In this document: positions 54,521 to 64,000 of the stretch, piece after piece
Position numbering within the stretch: position 1 is the stretch's first letter
Layout: the number at the start of each line of letters is the position of its first letter
Source: Nematostella vectensis
Taxonomy: Eukaryota > Cnidaria > Anthozoa > Actiniaria > Edwardsiidae
Reading direction: 5' to 3'
NCBI RefSeq assembly: GCF_932526225.1
Contig: NC_064044.1
Span: 13,641,453-13,705,452 of the forward strand
DNA length: 64,000 bases
Position numbers and translations under genes: made by a program
The notes under the pieces: model-generated
Told to the model about the DNA's origin: nothing
Seen by the model: only the letters and a program-made list of their open reading frames with translations
Databases searched by the model: none

Positions 54521-55326
54521 TTATTACATCTTTGGGTGTTATTATATTTATGGGTGATACAAGGAAAATGCTAATAACACTCTTTTTCCCTACTGTGTTT
54601 TTCGCGATTTCTGATGTCATAACTAAAACTGTCAATCTAACTTTGCAGATGCCGATGTGTATCCCATTATTTGTAGGCCTGTGGTTCTACGCCATAGAGA
54701 GGCTCAAATGAACATGTGCGTTTTTTCCCGCCAAAAGCAAGTAAACAACAGAAGACTCAAGACATAAATCCCATTGTTTGTTGTATCTATAACAATAGTG
54801 GGTAGGCCTGTGGTTTTACACCAAAGAGAGGCTTAAATGGGCATTCGCGGTTCATTTGGGTATTTTGAGAAATGACTGGACTATTTTTTGTGGGTGTTTT
54901 TTTTATTTAAATATTTTACAACCTTTTTATTTTACAACAAACTTCCCGAAAGGGGTGCAGTTCTTACCTATTACATAAAAAATAGTTTACATTAACTAGA
55001 AAATTTACTGATTAAATTGATTAAAAGCAAATTGTTATTTGCAACTTTCTATTTTTCATGGAAAAGCGCCATTATTTGTATTTCACTTCACTTATTTCAT
55101 GTGGTTATAATTAGAATACGGTGAAGAATAAAACTCGAATACCACTTTATAACATACCATAATAATATAAGCAACCTATTAAATGCAACACCCACCAAGC
55201 TACTTAATGCAAATATCATGCGTTACGAGAAGTCAGATCTGCTTCGGAAAGTTTAGAGAACATGCATGAATACGTAACTAAGAGCTTAATGCAGTTCTTG
55301 TCCCTACAGTGTTTTGTGGGGCGGTT

Positions 55327-57954
55327 CTAAGGACCGGCACAAGTCTCGTCACGAAAATAATCAAAATTAATGTGACCACACTTTCCATCTCCATCATCCA
55401 CAACTCGAAGGCGTGCTGTCTTGCCAATGAGCTCACTCACGTTCCAGCTCTTCTCGATCATTCCTTCACTCTCAGGGTTGGTCGTCTCACTGACAACGAC
55501 GATTCCACCAATCAGAAGCTCCGCGTGCTGAAAATTTGTGTTTCTTGCCCCGCCTCCAACAAGAAACTTGAGAGTTGGACCTTGAATGACGAACGGCGGT
55601 GACGTCAATTTTCCGGTTGGCGCATCGCCTTGTTGGCCACCTACTGGGTACAAAGGGCTCTGTCGATTCTCGTATGTCCCGACAAACCAGTTGCCATAGA
55701 GATTAGATTAGACGAGCCTCGTATGATGGGAATATCACCATAAGTTGGTTGGTTTCTGAAAGCAGTGCCTTCTTGAATCCATCCCGTTAGATAACCGTCC
55801 TCAAAATCAAAGTTTGCACAAATACGACCTAGAGAAGATACATTCCTACCGTTATCGCTTTGATAAACTTTACTTATTCTTCTTAGTATAAGGCAACACG
55901 GCGCTATCGCTGATTTCTTTCGAGTGCATGCAATCTATTGCATCACGTGGTATCGTGGCCCACCCTGACAGTACCGCCCAAAGTACGCAGGACCCGTCAG
56001 TTGCACGAGAAGTTACGCCCATCTGCGCTTGGTGAACAAACAGAGTCATGCAAGCAGGGATTAGGCTCACAGGAAGTCTGAAATTTAAAAAAACACATTT
56101 CATCTTTTTGAAGATAATAATTCTGCTAGTAAACACGAAAGAGAAGGGTGAATAGTGAATTCTCCTAATACGTGGGCCGAGTCAGAACGTGGTATCCGTG
56201 CACCAAGTGTAATTGATTTTTATCTACGAAAGGTGCCTGTATTGAGAGGCATTGAATATAGTCCATGACTTACACTTGCGCTCGCAAGAGCCTCAAAAGA
56301 AAAAAAAAATTAAGAAAATCAACATTGCGAGCAGAAGTGCCATTAAAACTTCGGATTGAACTTATATCTCGGAAAATATATTTGCCGTTGCCATTTGAGT
56401 AACCATAATGATAGATGGTTCTTTGCAAATACACTTTTTTGTAAGAACCTATTTTATAAGAACGCCCAGCCCGAGTTTCACCAAATTTTAACAACATGCT
56501 AAGATAGCAGAAAAATGTTGCTTTTAATGCGTTCTAAAATGCAGAGTCAAATTGTGTTCATTATAACAACCTTAATTCACTTCCTAATAATTCATTGGGT
56601 ATTATGTTTTTATACTGTATAAACCAAAATATAAGAACATCGTTAAGAACATTTTCAGCCTGAAAATGATCCAAAAATAAGAGCGGCCCAGCCTATCAAC
56701 TGAAAATTATTGTTACATGGTTCTTGCATGTTCTTTATTTCATTAAAATACCTATGATTAATTTACAATCGCCACAGATTTGGTAACAAGAACGATTGAA
56801 TATTAACAAGTCAAATTTTTATGTGCAATTTTGGAAAATTATTCCACCAGCTGTGGTGTGTCTATCTGAGGCGTCTACTCACTCGTTCCGCTTGTTCATT
56901 GTCGTCGACATAACAGTTATTGAAAATAGATATTTGGCGTAATAAAGATAAGTCGCTCTTCTGTCATCAGTGAGCAGCGTGCACACACTGAAACTCCGAG
57001 TTACGAAAATTTTGAAATTCAACTCCACCTTTGGGAATTGAGTCCGTGCATGAGCAGCCCCGCTCTGTCTAAATGTAAAATTTTGATTGTGTACAGTATT
57101 GATCTAATGAGCTTCTCAAATTTGTGCAATCAACCACCAATTCTCCTGGATTTTCTTGGGGGTCAATAATAACCTGAATCTTGTTTTGTTTTGTTCGAAA
57201 AAAGGCAACTATAGATTTTTTCTCTTATCCCCCAGTTTAAAATGTTGCTTACGGCAGTTCGCCGTATAACAGTCTTCGGGCCTTACTAACGTAGCAATCT
57301 TATATAAAAAAAGAGTGTAACTGTATATGCGGTAAATTTTAAGCCATATCCCGTAGTGAAAACCTAATTTTCGAGTTTTTTTTTTACAACACAGAAACAA
57401 AACACCAAAGAGTCAGATCGTTTACGGTCGCTTTCACCCTGGTGTACTTCTATTAGAAATTACTTAAAACGTAACCTAGAAACTCTATTGAGAAATTTGT
57501 ACAAGAACTTCATCCAAAATTACCTTTTTCGGGCTGAAAATGCGACGAAGAAGTACTTCAAAAATAGAGTAGAAAGGAAGTAATGAGCTTTCTTTTTCTT
57601 TAGTAGAAGTATGTTTCCTACCTTAACGCGTGAGTAGGAGCCGCCTTCTTTTTCTTCAAGATAGTCCTCATAGTCCGAGTTCCCATCGTTCAACAGCTGA
57701 CAGAGAGGGTCTTTCGAATTTTCTTGAATGAAGTTCACGGCAAAACACTCGACATTATCAAGGCAGGCGATGTGACAATTACTGAAATCTTTAGAGCTTT
57801 TCTCTGATAGGACTGCCCCGGTCTTCACGAAATTTCGATCGGGAAAGCTTGGAAGGAAATTCCTAAAAGAAAATTCGTCGTCTTCTAAAATGAATTCTGC
57901 TTTGATCGCGAGCACTAAATAGAGGATTACGATTAAGGCAGGGAACGCAGACAT
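55327..57954 (-). pseudogene. Array unit D: apple-EGF-lectin-like gene with frameshifts in exons 2 and 3
   Basis: Exon 1 (57,954-57,622) is open and nearly identical to that of unit B. Exon 2 (56,077-55,964) is 114 nt with the same one-base loss as unit C (AAC TGA), so C and D share a broken ancestor. Exon 3 (55,828-55,327) is 502 nt, two more than in A and B. The segment at about 55,685-55,735 is scrambled and shifts the frame, reaching a stop (CCCAGTAG, about 55,648). The 108-codon open tail (55,653-55,327) is therefore not in frame with the exon start. Confidence 0.8.
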
Positions 57955-59089
57955 GGTACCTGGCTCCCGTGCGCAGAATATACAAGTCAACCTATTTTAC
58001 TCTCGCATATAGTTGGACCATGAGTCCCCAGTGGGCGATATTAATTATTAATTGCGTTTTGCTCTGCCTTATCACGGAGACGTCGTATTATGTTCAACTG
58101 TTCCAGAGTAGAATACAAAGTAATTTCCTCAATGGAAAATTAATGGGTGATTTTAATCATCGACTCGACTCGAGTCGCTGGAGACAAGATGCGTGCCAAT
58201 AACTATTATATCATCATGAAAAATAGTTTAAAATTCTTTAGAAGTTGACAGAGCAGCTGTCCGTTTCCCTGATTCACGCTGGCCGAGCCTATTTTTGGTA
58301 TTTGTAGAAAAAGAAAATGTTCCCTTTCAATTGGTAATGAATGAAAAAGCAGGAAGTTACTAAAACAATACGTTTCCCTAGCTACTGTATGATTCTCTCT
58401 GCGTAGATCAACTGTAAGTCAGCTCCTGCGTCGAAAAAGACCCGGTTTGAACAGGGGCTTAAATTCAGTACGGCAAGTTATTCCCAAAATCCAAAGTAAC
58501 TTTTTCTGAATTAAAGCATTTAGCCTTGAAACCTTTAATATTCCTATAACATTGACGAAGGAGTATAAAATAAGTGTTGCAAACATGAATAGACCCAATA
58601 AAGAGTAAGATGTATGTATTAAAGGAACTTTATTGAAGACTTCGTGACCTATTGGTATGCATAAATGACTCATTTATCACTTGAAGTTTAAAGCACTTGT
58701 TTTAGATAAACAAGAATGTGTTGAGTGGACTCCCTGTGAGCACACTTCATGATACCATTCGCTGGAGTCGCAATTTTAAGGCATGCCCCCTCGCCTGGTG
58801 CGCGATCCACAGGCGGAGTTACTTGTGGACTCTTTTTCTGTATGAAAGCGATATATAAAGAGTGGTACGTAAGCCCAGGCCGGTCACGTGTGAAGTTTAG
58901 TTTTAAATTTTACTTAGCGACTAAAACTATCAAATTGCAATCTGTTGTTAAACTCCAACTTTCAAATTGAAGTCTATTATCGAATTCTAACTTTGAAATT
59001 GCTCTCCAATATCCACCACTTGAGAAACAAAAACAAACTCTCAAATCGCTCTATGTTTTAGTCAACATAAAATTAGCTCGCTTCCCATC

Positions 59090-59345
59090 TCCAGATTACT
59101 ACTCTCAAATCACACTCGCCTTCCATCTCCAAATTACAACTCTCAATCCAATCTCGCTTTTCAACTCCAAATAACAACTATCAAATCAAACTTCGCTTTC
59201 CATCTCCAAATTACAACTCTCAATCCACACTCGCTTTTCACTTCCAAAATACAACTCTCAAATTACACTCGCTTTTTATCTCCAAATACAACTCTCAATT
59301 CACGCTCGCTTTTCAGCTCCAAAATACAACTCTCAAATCAAACTC
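59090..59345 (+). repeat. Diverged 35-40 bp tandem repeat, unit D flank
   Basis: Same family and unit order as 53,930-54,195. Confidence 0.75.
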
Positions 59346-59357
59346 TTAAAGCACTTT

Positions 59358-59422
59358 ACGTTTGAGCAGTTGAGGGATTCCGCGTTACCAAGTAACGCGG
59401 AATCCCTCAACTGCTCAAACGT
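59358..59422. repeat. Perfect 31-bp-arm hairpin with 3-base loop
   Basis: The left arm 59,358-59,388 (ACGTTTGAGCAGTTGAGGG ... CGCGTTAC) is the exact reverse complement of 59,392-59,422; the loop is CAA. Units B and C have only AAGCACTTAACTGCTCAAACGTT at this place. About 50 bp was therefore gained in unit D, including an inverted copy of pre-existing CAACTGCTCAAACGT. Confidence 0.95.
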
Positions 59423-59537
59423 TAGAAATACTGCTTATTCTGAATAAATACACATCACAAAGCAATAAGAGATTATTGCGACCTTTATTCTAGGATATAA
59501 GACAATTATAGGACAATTGCAGGAGGCTATCAATCGT

Positions 59538-60836
59538 GAAAATATTCGAGCTAGTGGGATTGACTGGAGACTGACTGAGAGATTGGTAAGCCTGTGAACA
59601 GTCTCCCCCGTTTTCCCCTTTTTACTTCCACCATCTTCGCCGCTATTCCCAGCTTTCCCCGTAGTCTCCCCGCTTTATCAACCAGGTTCGTATATGACCA
59701 ACCAAAAGACCTCGCCCCCTGATGAGAAGTCTTGGTTGGCATTAAATGCCTGTAGTTCCTTCTACAATCTAAACGCTTTTCTTTCTTTTATCCTACATAT
59801 TACTTTCCTACCCTACATACAACACACTTTCTTACAAACACTACACAGTCTTGTCACAATATTCGTACCCATCATTTTATTTACACTCTCATTATCTCCC
59901 CTCAGATTTCACTAATGCCGCCATCACTTATTCACATCCAATACATAACACTCACCACCAGTTACCGATCACAACTGTTTAATCCCCACATAATACCATA
60001 TTTACTAACTACCTTCTCCACTCAACACAATAACCCCTTTATTCATGACTCTTATGCCGTTTTATTGTCAACCCCATTTCTTGTAATAACCTTCACTCGT
60101 TGTCTCATAATCCATAATCTCAACCACCCGCACTTAATCCAATAACCCCATTACCTCTTTCTCTTCTTTCACACTGTAACTTCACAAGCATAAATTAACT
60201 TTCACCAATTCCTACACAACCACCTCTCCACCTCCTTATCTCAACCTTTCACCATCTACATCTTCTATCACAACCTTCCTTCATGTTGTAACATCACCCT
60301 CACTCTCTCTCTCATAACAATATATTATCACCCACATTTACACCCTCCCCGATTTCATATCTACCTCCACACCACTACCATTGTAACACACACTAAAACT
60401 GTTAATACACGTTAGGTTTAATAACCACCCTCTTCTCTCATTCAACCCCTAAATCATCACCCTTATCTACACCACATCTCCCTCATCTTCACCACATCTC
60501 CCTTATCTACACCACATCTCCCTCATCTACACCACATCTCTCTCATCACCACTTTAACCTATACACTATTAGCCATCGGCCATCTCCATATCACACCACA
60601 TTTTTCGTATTCTTCTTTCTTTTACACCTTCATTTCACACCACAATTTTCCTCACCTTCTTTTTTCACCTACCCATCACACACTACCACAACCTGTTTTG
60701 CAGCCCAACTTTATCTTTTCACAACCCTCCACCACCCACTCGTTTAGCCCATCCAACTTTTACATTACTACCATCCCCACTCTACATTATCTTGCTAGGC
60801 ATTCTTCACCATCACCCTCCTACATCACTATACTAT
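59538..60836 (+). other. Spacer with strongly G-depleted tract
   Basis: Unit D homology to B and C stops at GCAGGAGGCTATCAATC (about 59,536). From about 59,750 to 60,836 the plus strand is C/T/A-rich with very few G. It includes a short tandem run of ACCACATCTCCCTTATCT-like units (60,466-60,545). Short ORFs here are compositional and I assign no gene. Confidence 0.6.
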
Positions 60837-63686
60837 CAGGGGCTCATAAGTACGGGCAATCAACTTCCCTACATTCTGGTACTATATAGGTGTCACGGCG
60901 TTTCCTAGGATCAGGCTATTTTTAGACGCGCGGATGAGCCAATCAGATAACAGGGCGAAAAAATTGACTTTGTCTCAAAGGAATCCAAAATGGCGGCAGA
61001 GAAGGGGGAAAACGACGCTTGCTTTTCAAAGTCTTATACAATCGTCAAATGCCTCCTAATTTCTAAACCCTTTTAGCCACAGAGAAAGAAACATTTCTTA
61101 CTAGCCTTGGACTATTTTTTTTTTCTACAAGTGAACTCAAATGTTGCTACGAGTACATTATTTCTTGATTTTGCAAAAAATAATTGATCATTTGTATTGA
61201 TCTCGAAATTCTCTCGCTGAAAGGAGATATTATCACACATAAGGTTTTTGATACTGCTAGTTAGCTAACAATAGTGTAAGAAGTAACATACAAAAGTTTA
61301 TGTCTTGTTTTTGTTAAATATTTTTATTAAACGAGCACTTCAAAGATGGAACTGTGTTTGTATCAACAACCATGACCTGTCCTGGACTCACTGTCCTGAT
61401 CTGGTAAAAAATTGTAAGAAATATTCATGTAAAAGTATACATAAAAGGCAACCTCAATGGATATTTGTGTCTTTTTATAAATTCTATATCCATTTAATTA
61501 AAAAGTTTATACTCGTTATTTATGATCTGTTATGAATACTTTGTTCAAATTTGACTTTCCAAAAAAGAGGATAGAGAGGATGTGTAGTAAGTATAATGAC
61601 TATCCACTGAAGTCTTTCTCATGTGAACTCTTAGCTGACCAGAAACTATACTACGTTTTATAATCATTACCAAAAAGGCAATGAGGGTATATAAAAGCAT
61701 GCATATAAAGACTTGCCACCATTATAGTAATGCACTTTCAGTCCTTGTTAAATCTTTCAGAAAAGCTCTTATGGGGAAGATTATGCTGCCACTCAAACAG
61801 TCTGTTATTTCGCTGTAATAGATAATTATATGTAATGATAAGGAAAATATCCTTAAGTTTTTCTTTTAATGATAATATCTGCTACATTCATGACTGTTTT
61901 GCTACTCAAAAAGCTTTATTGTTGACTTTTGTTTACTGTAAAATAACTTAGTTTACACAACTCCCGATTATAATTATCATTTTTTAAGTTAATTTTTTTT
62001 GAAGTTGTTCATATTAGCTGTAAACATAATACTCTTACTATTAAATATTAACTGCAGGTATTGGCCTGCCAAAATATAGTGTATTAAAAAAGCACCTCCG
62101 AATGGTGTCAACCTTTTTCTTTTAAAGTCTGTATTTGTCCCTAACCGTTTAAAACAATCCACAAGATCCAGCAGGATAGAAGTTGTCAAGTGGTTTCCTT
62201 CCTGGGCTTATTTGGTCCATTTTGTATACATTTATTTGGCATTGTGTTAACACAACTTCTAAGAATCTGACATTTTTTTTGGTGCAAGGCCAGATTTTTC
62301 TCTTCACAGACTGAAGAAGGGCACCAACAAATCAAAGCTTGTAAATCCTGGTTATCACGATAGTCATAGTATAAAATATGTTCAAGCTATTGGCTTATTT
62401 GCCTTGATACTCAACATCTTATCAAACCAGGAAATAATAGCCTCAAACTGGGTATTTTGAAGCTAAGGCAAGGGAGTTGGTAGCTATATAGGGTGAATAT
62501 GTTAACCTAATGTTGTTATGGGAGGGCTTTGCAGAGCCCCATTCAAACCAAAATGGAATGTTAGAACAGCTATTACTTTCTAGGCATGTTCAATAAAAAA
62601 AATTAACAATTTATATTGTCTGAGAAAAAATCTTATAATATTTGATAAGGGGTCCAAGCACCAGGTGGTATATGTACCTGGAGTCCATTTTCCCAAGTGA
62701 TATACAATATTTCAAGAGCCTGAAACTGTTTGAGTGACAGCATCATGTTTCTATCAAGAACTTTTTTGAAAGATTTTACAAGGGCCATTACTATAATGAT
62801 GTCCATTACTTTAATGATGGCAAGTCTTATTACAAGCCAGGATGACAGATACTGTATACATGTTTTAATACACTCCTGGCCTTTTTTGAAATAATTTTAA
62901 ATCGTATTATGATTTTTGGACAGCCAAGAGCTCAGTCAAAAGAAAGTCAAATTTGAACAAATTAAGATAAGTTAAATGAGTAAGTAACAAGTATCAATTT
63001 TCGAATTAAGCTTAACTTAAATGGAAACAGAATTTACAAAAAGACATATTGAGGTTGCCTTTTATGTTAATATAATTTTACATGGTTATTTTTTACGATT
63101 TCTTACCAGATCAGGGCAAGTTGAGTCCAGGCAGGTCATGAGTGTTGATATTTATGCGGATCATGACTAAATTCTTTCTTATACACAATTACTTACAGTT
63201 TTGAAGAGCTGGTTTAGTATGAATGTAAAACAAAAAAACAAGACATAAATTTCCGTATAATACTTTGTACACTATTGTTAGTTAACTAGCAGTATCAAAC
63301 ACCTTATGAATTATAATATGGTCTCTCAGATTGAAAATTTCGAGATCGAAACAAATGATCACTTATTTCCGAATTTATTGCTTTGCAAGAGCAAGAAAAT
63401 ATGTCCTCGTAACAACGTTTGAGTCCACTTGAGTCCACAACAAAATGTTTCTTTCTTTGTGACAAAAGGGATTCAGAAATAAGAAGGCATATGACGATTT
63501 AGGAAGACTTTGAAAAGCAAGCGTCGTTTTCCCCCTTCTCTGCCGCCATTTTGGATTCCTTGAGACAAAGTCAATTTTTCCGCCCTGTCATCTGATTGGC
63601 TAATCCGTGCGTCTAAAAATAGCCTGATCCTAGGAAACGCCGTGACACATATGATACAGATGATTGCCCCTACTTATGAGCCCCTG
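60837..63686. mobile_element. 2.85-kb fold-back element with CAGGGG termini and about 970-bp inverted arms
   Basis: The left arm, about 60,837-61,805, aligns with the reverse complement of about 62,720-63,686 through successive blocks: CAGGGGCTCATAAGTA, GTGTCACGGCGTTTCCTAGG, AATCCAAAATGGCGGCAGAG, GATACTGCTAGTTA, CATGACCTG...CTGGACTCA, AAAAGGCAACCTCAAT and TGTTCAAATTTGACTTTC. The central roughly 900 bp is unique and lacks a transposase. TACTAT flanks both sides (60,831-60,836 and 63,688-63,693), consistent with a target duplication. CAGGG ends suggest a hAT-like or P-like non-autonomous element, but this is inference. Confidence 0.75.
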
Positions 63687-63744
63687 GTACTATATATTCA
63701 CACCCACGAATACACGATCCAAACCAAAAGGTGATGTAGCTGAT

Positions 63745-64000
63745 TTTTAGAAAATTTTACAGAGTTAATCAAAGTGATCACGTTTAACAGCTTGGTGAGT
63801 CCTGTGTGTTTTTAATTATGAATTTCTTAAAAATCCCCAAAACCACAAACTGTGAGCTTTGGCTCCCTGTCGTAGTATTATTATTTTTTCTCTTTTTTCT
63901 CTTTTATTTTTCTATTTTATCCAAAGCACCTGCTTTTTACATGAATGAAATTATTATCTGAACGAAGCAACTGTCAAAGGGATTATATCTACCTTTTTCA
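63745..64000 (-). repeat. Start of a further array-unit flank (unit E), cut by window edge
   Basis: ATTTTACAGAGTTAATCAAAG through ATTATATCTACCTTTTTCA matches 44,195-44,452 of the A/B spacer. The array therefore resumes after the inserted DNA and probably continues past the window. Confidence 0.75.

Larger units (their letters stand above)
40687..59537 (-). repeat. Tandem segmental array: units A-D of a secreted-protein gene
   Basis: The landmark GGTATTTnnAGAAATG recurs at about 40,687, 45,078, 50,265 and 54,858, giving unit lengths of about 4.4, 5.2 and 4.6 kb. Units B, C and D are almost identical over long stretches (for example 48,781-49,035, 53,260-53,514 and 58,419-58,673). Unit A is more diverged. 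Each unit carries a three-exon minus-strand gene plus shared flanks. A (CT)n tract lies between A/B, B/C and C/D. B-D also share an internal tandem repeat absent from A. Confidence 0.9.

Noticed and set aside
54282-54635. Arg/Glu repeat ORF (RERERE...)
   Set aside because: Translation of the (CT)n microsatellite.

Overview
The window is nuclear DNA of a multicellular animal, most likely an anthozoan cnidarian (sea anemone or coral relative). Four things point that way: AT-rich sequence, small exons with GT-AG introns, many piggyBac/MULE/Tc1/SINE-type relics, and a secreted apple-EGF-lectin-like protein family. I cannot fix the species from sequence alone.

Region 1 (1 to about 19.5 kb) is transposon-dominated. 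It opens with an apparently intact piggyBac transposase gene ending at a clean TTAA junction. Then come two Mutator-like transposase relics, a tRNA-derived SINE, three decayed piggyBac relics, a Tc1/mariner relic with a W-to-stop change, a TTAA-flanked MITE, and two inverted-repeat clusters.

Region 2 (20,261-40,100, minus strand) is one complete housekeeping gene: the mitochondrial complex I 51-kDa flavoprotein subunit (NDUFV1). I reconstructed 17 coding exons, totalling 1,434 coding bases (477 aa), with all splice phases consistent. Its introns carry many independent tandem arrays. The largest is a minisatellite of about 10.4 kb with a 23-bp unit in intron 3, containing a 1,731-bp higher-order duplication. 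Two exon-intron junctions have themselves been copied into tandem or partial repeats.

Region 3 (about 40.7 kb to the right edge, minus strand) is a tandem array of 4.4-5.2 kb units. Each carries a three-exon gene for a secreted protein: signal peptide plus apple/PAN domain, an EGF domain, and a beta-sandwich module like the one C-terminal to GH32 levanases. Only unit B (45,623-48,316) is fully open. A lost its first-exon half, C lost its third exon and has a frameshift, and D has two frameshifts. After unit D the array is interrupted by a 31-bp-arm hairpin, a G-depleted tract, and a 2.85-kb fold-back element with CAGGGG ends and arms of about 970 bp. The start of a further array unit appears at the right edge.
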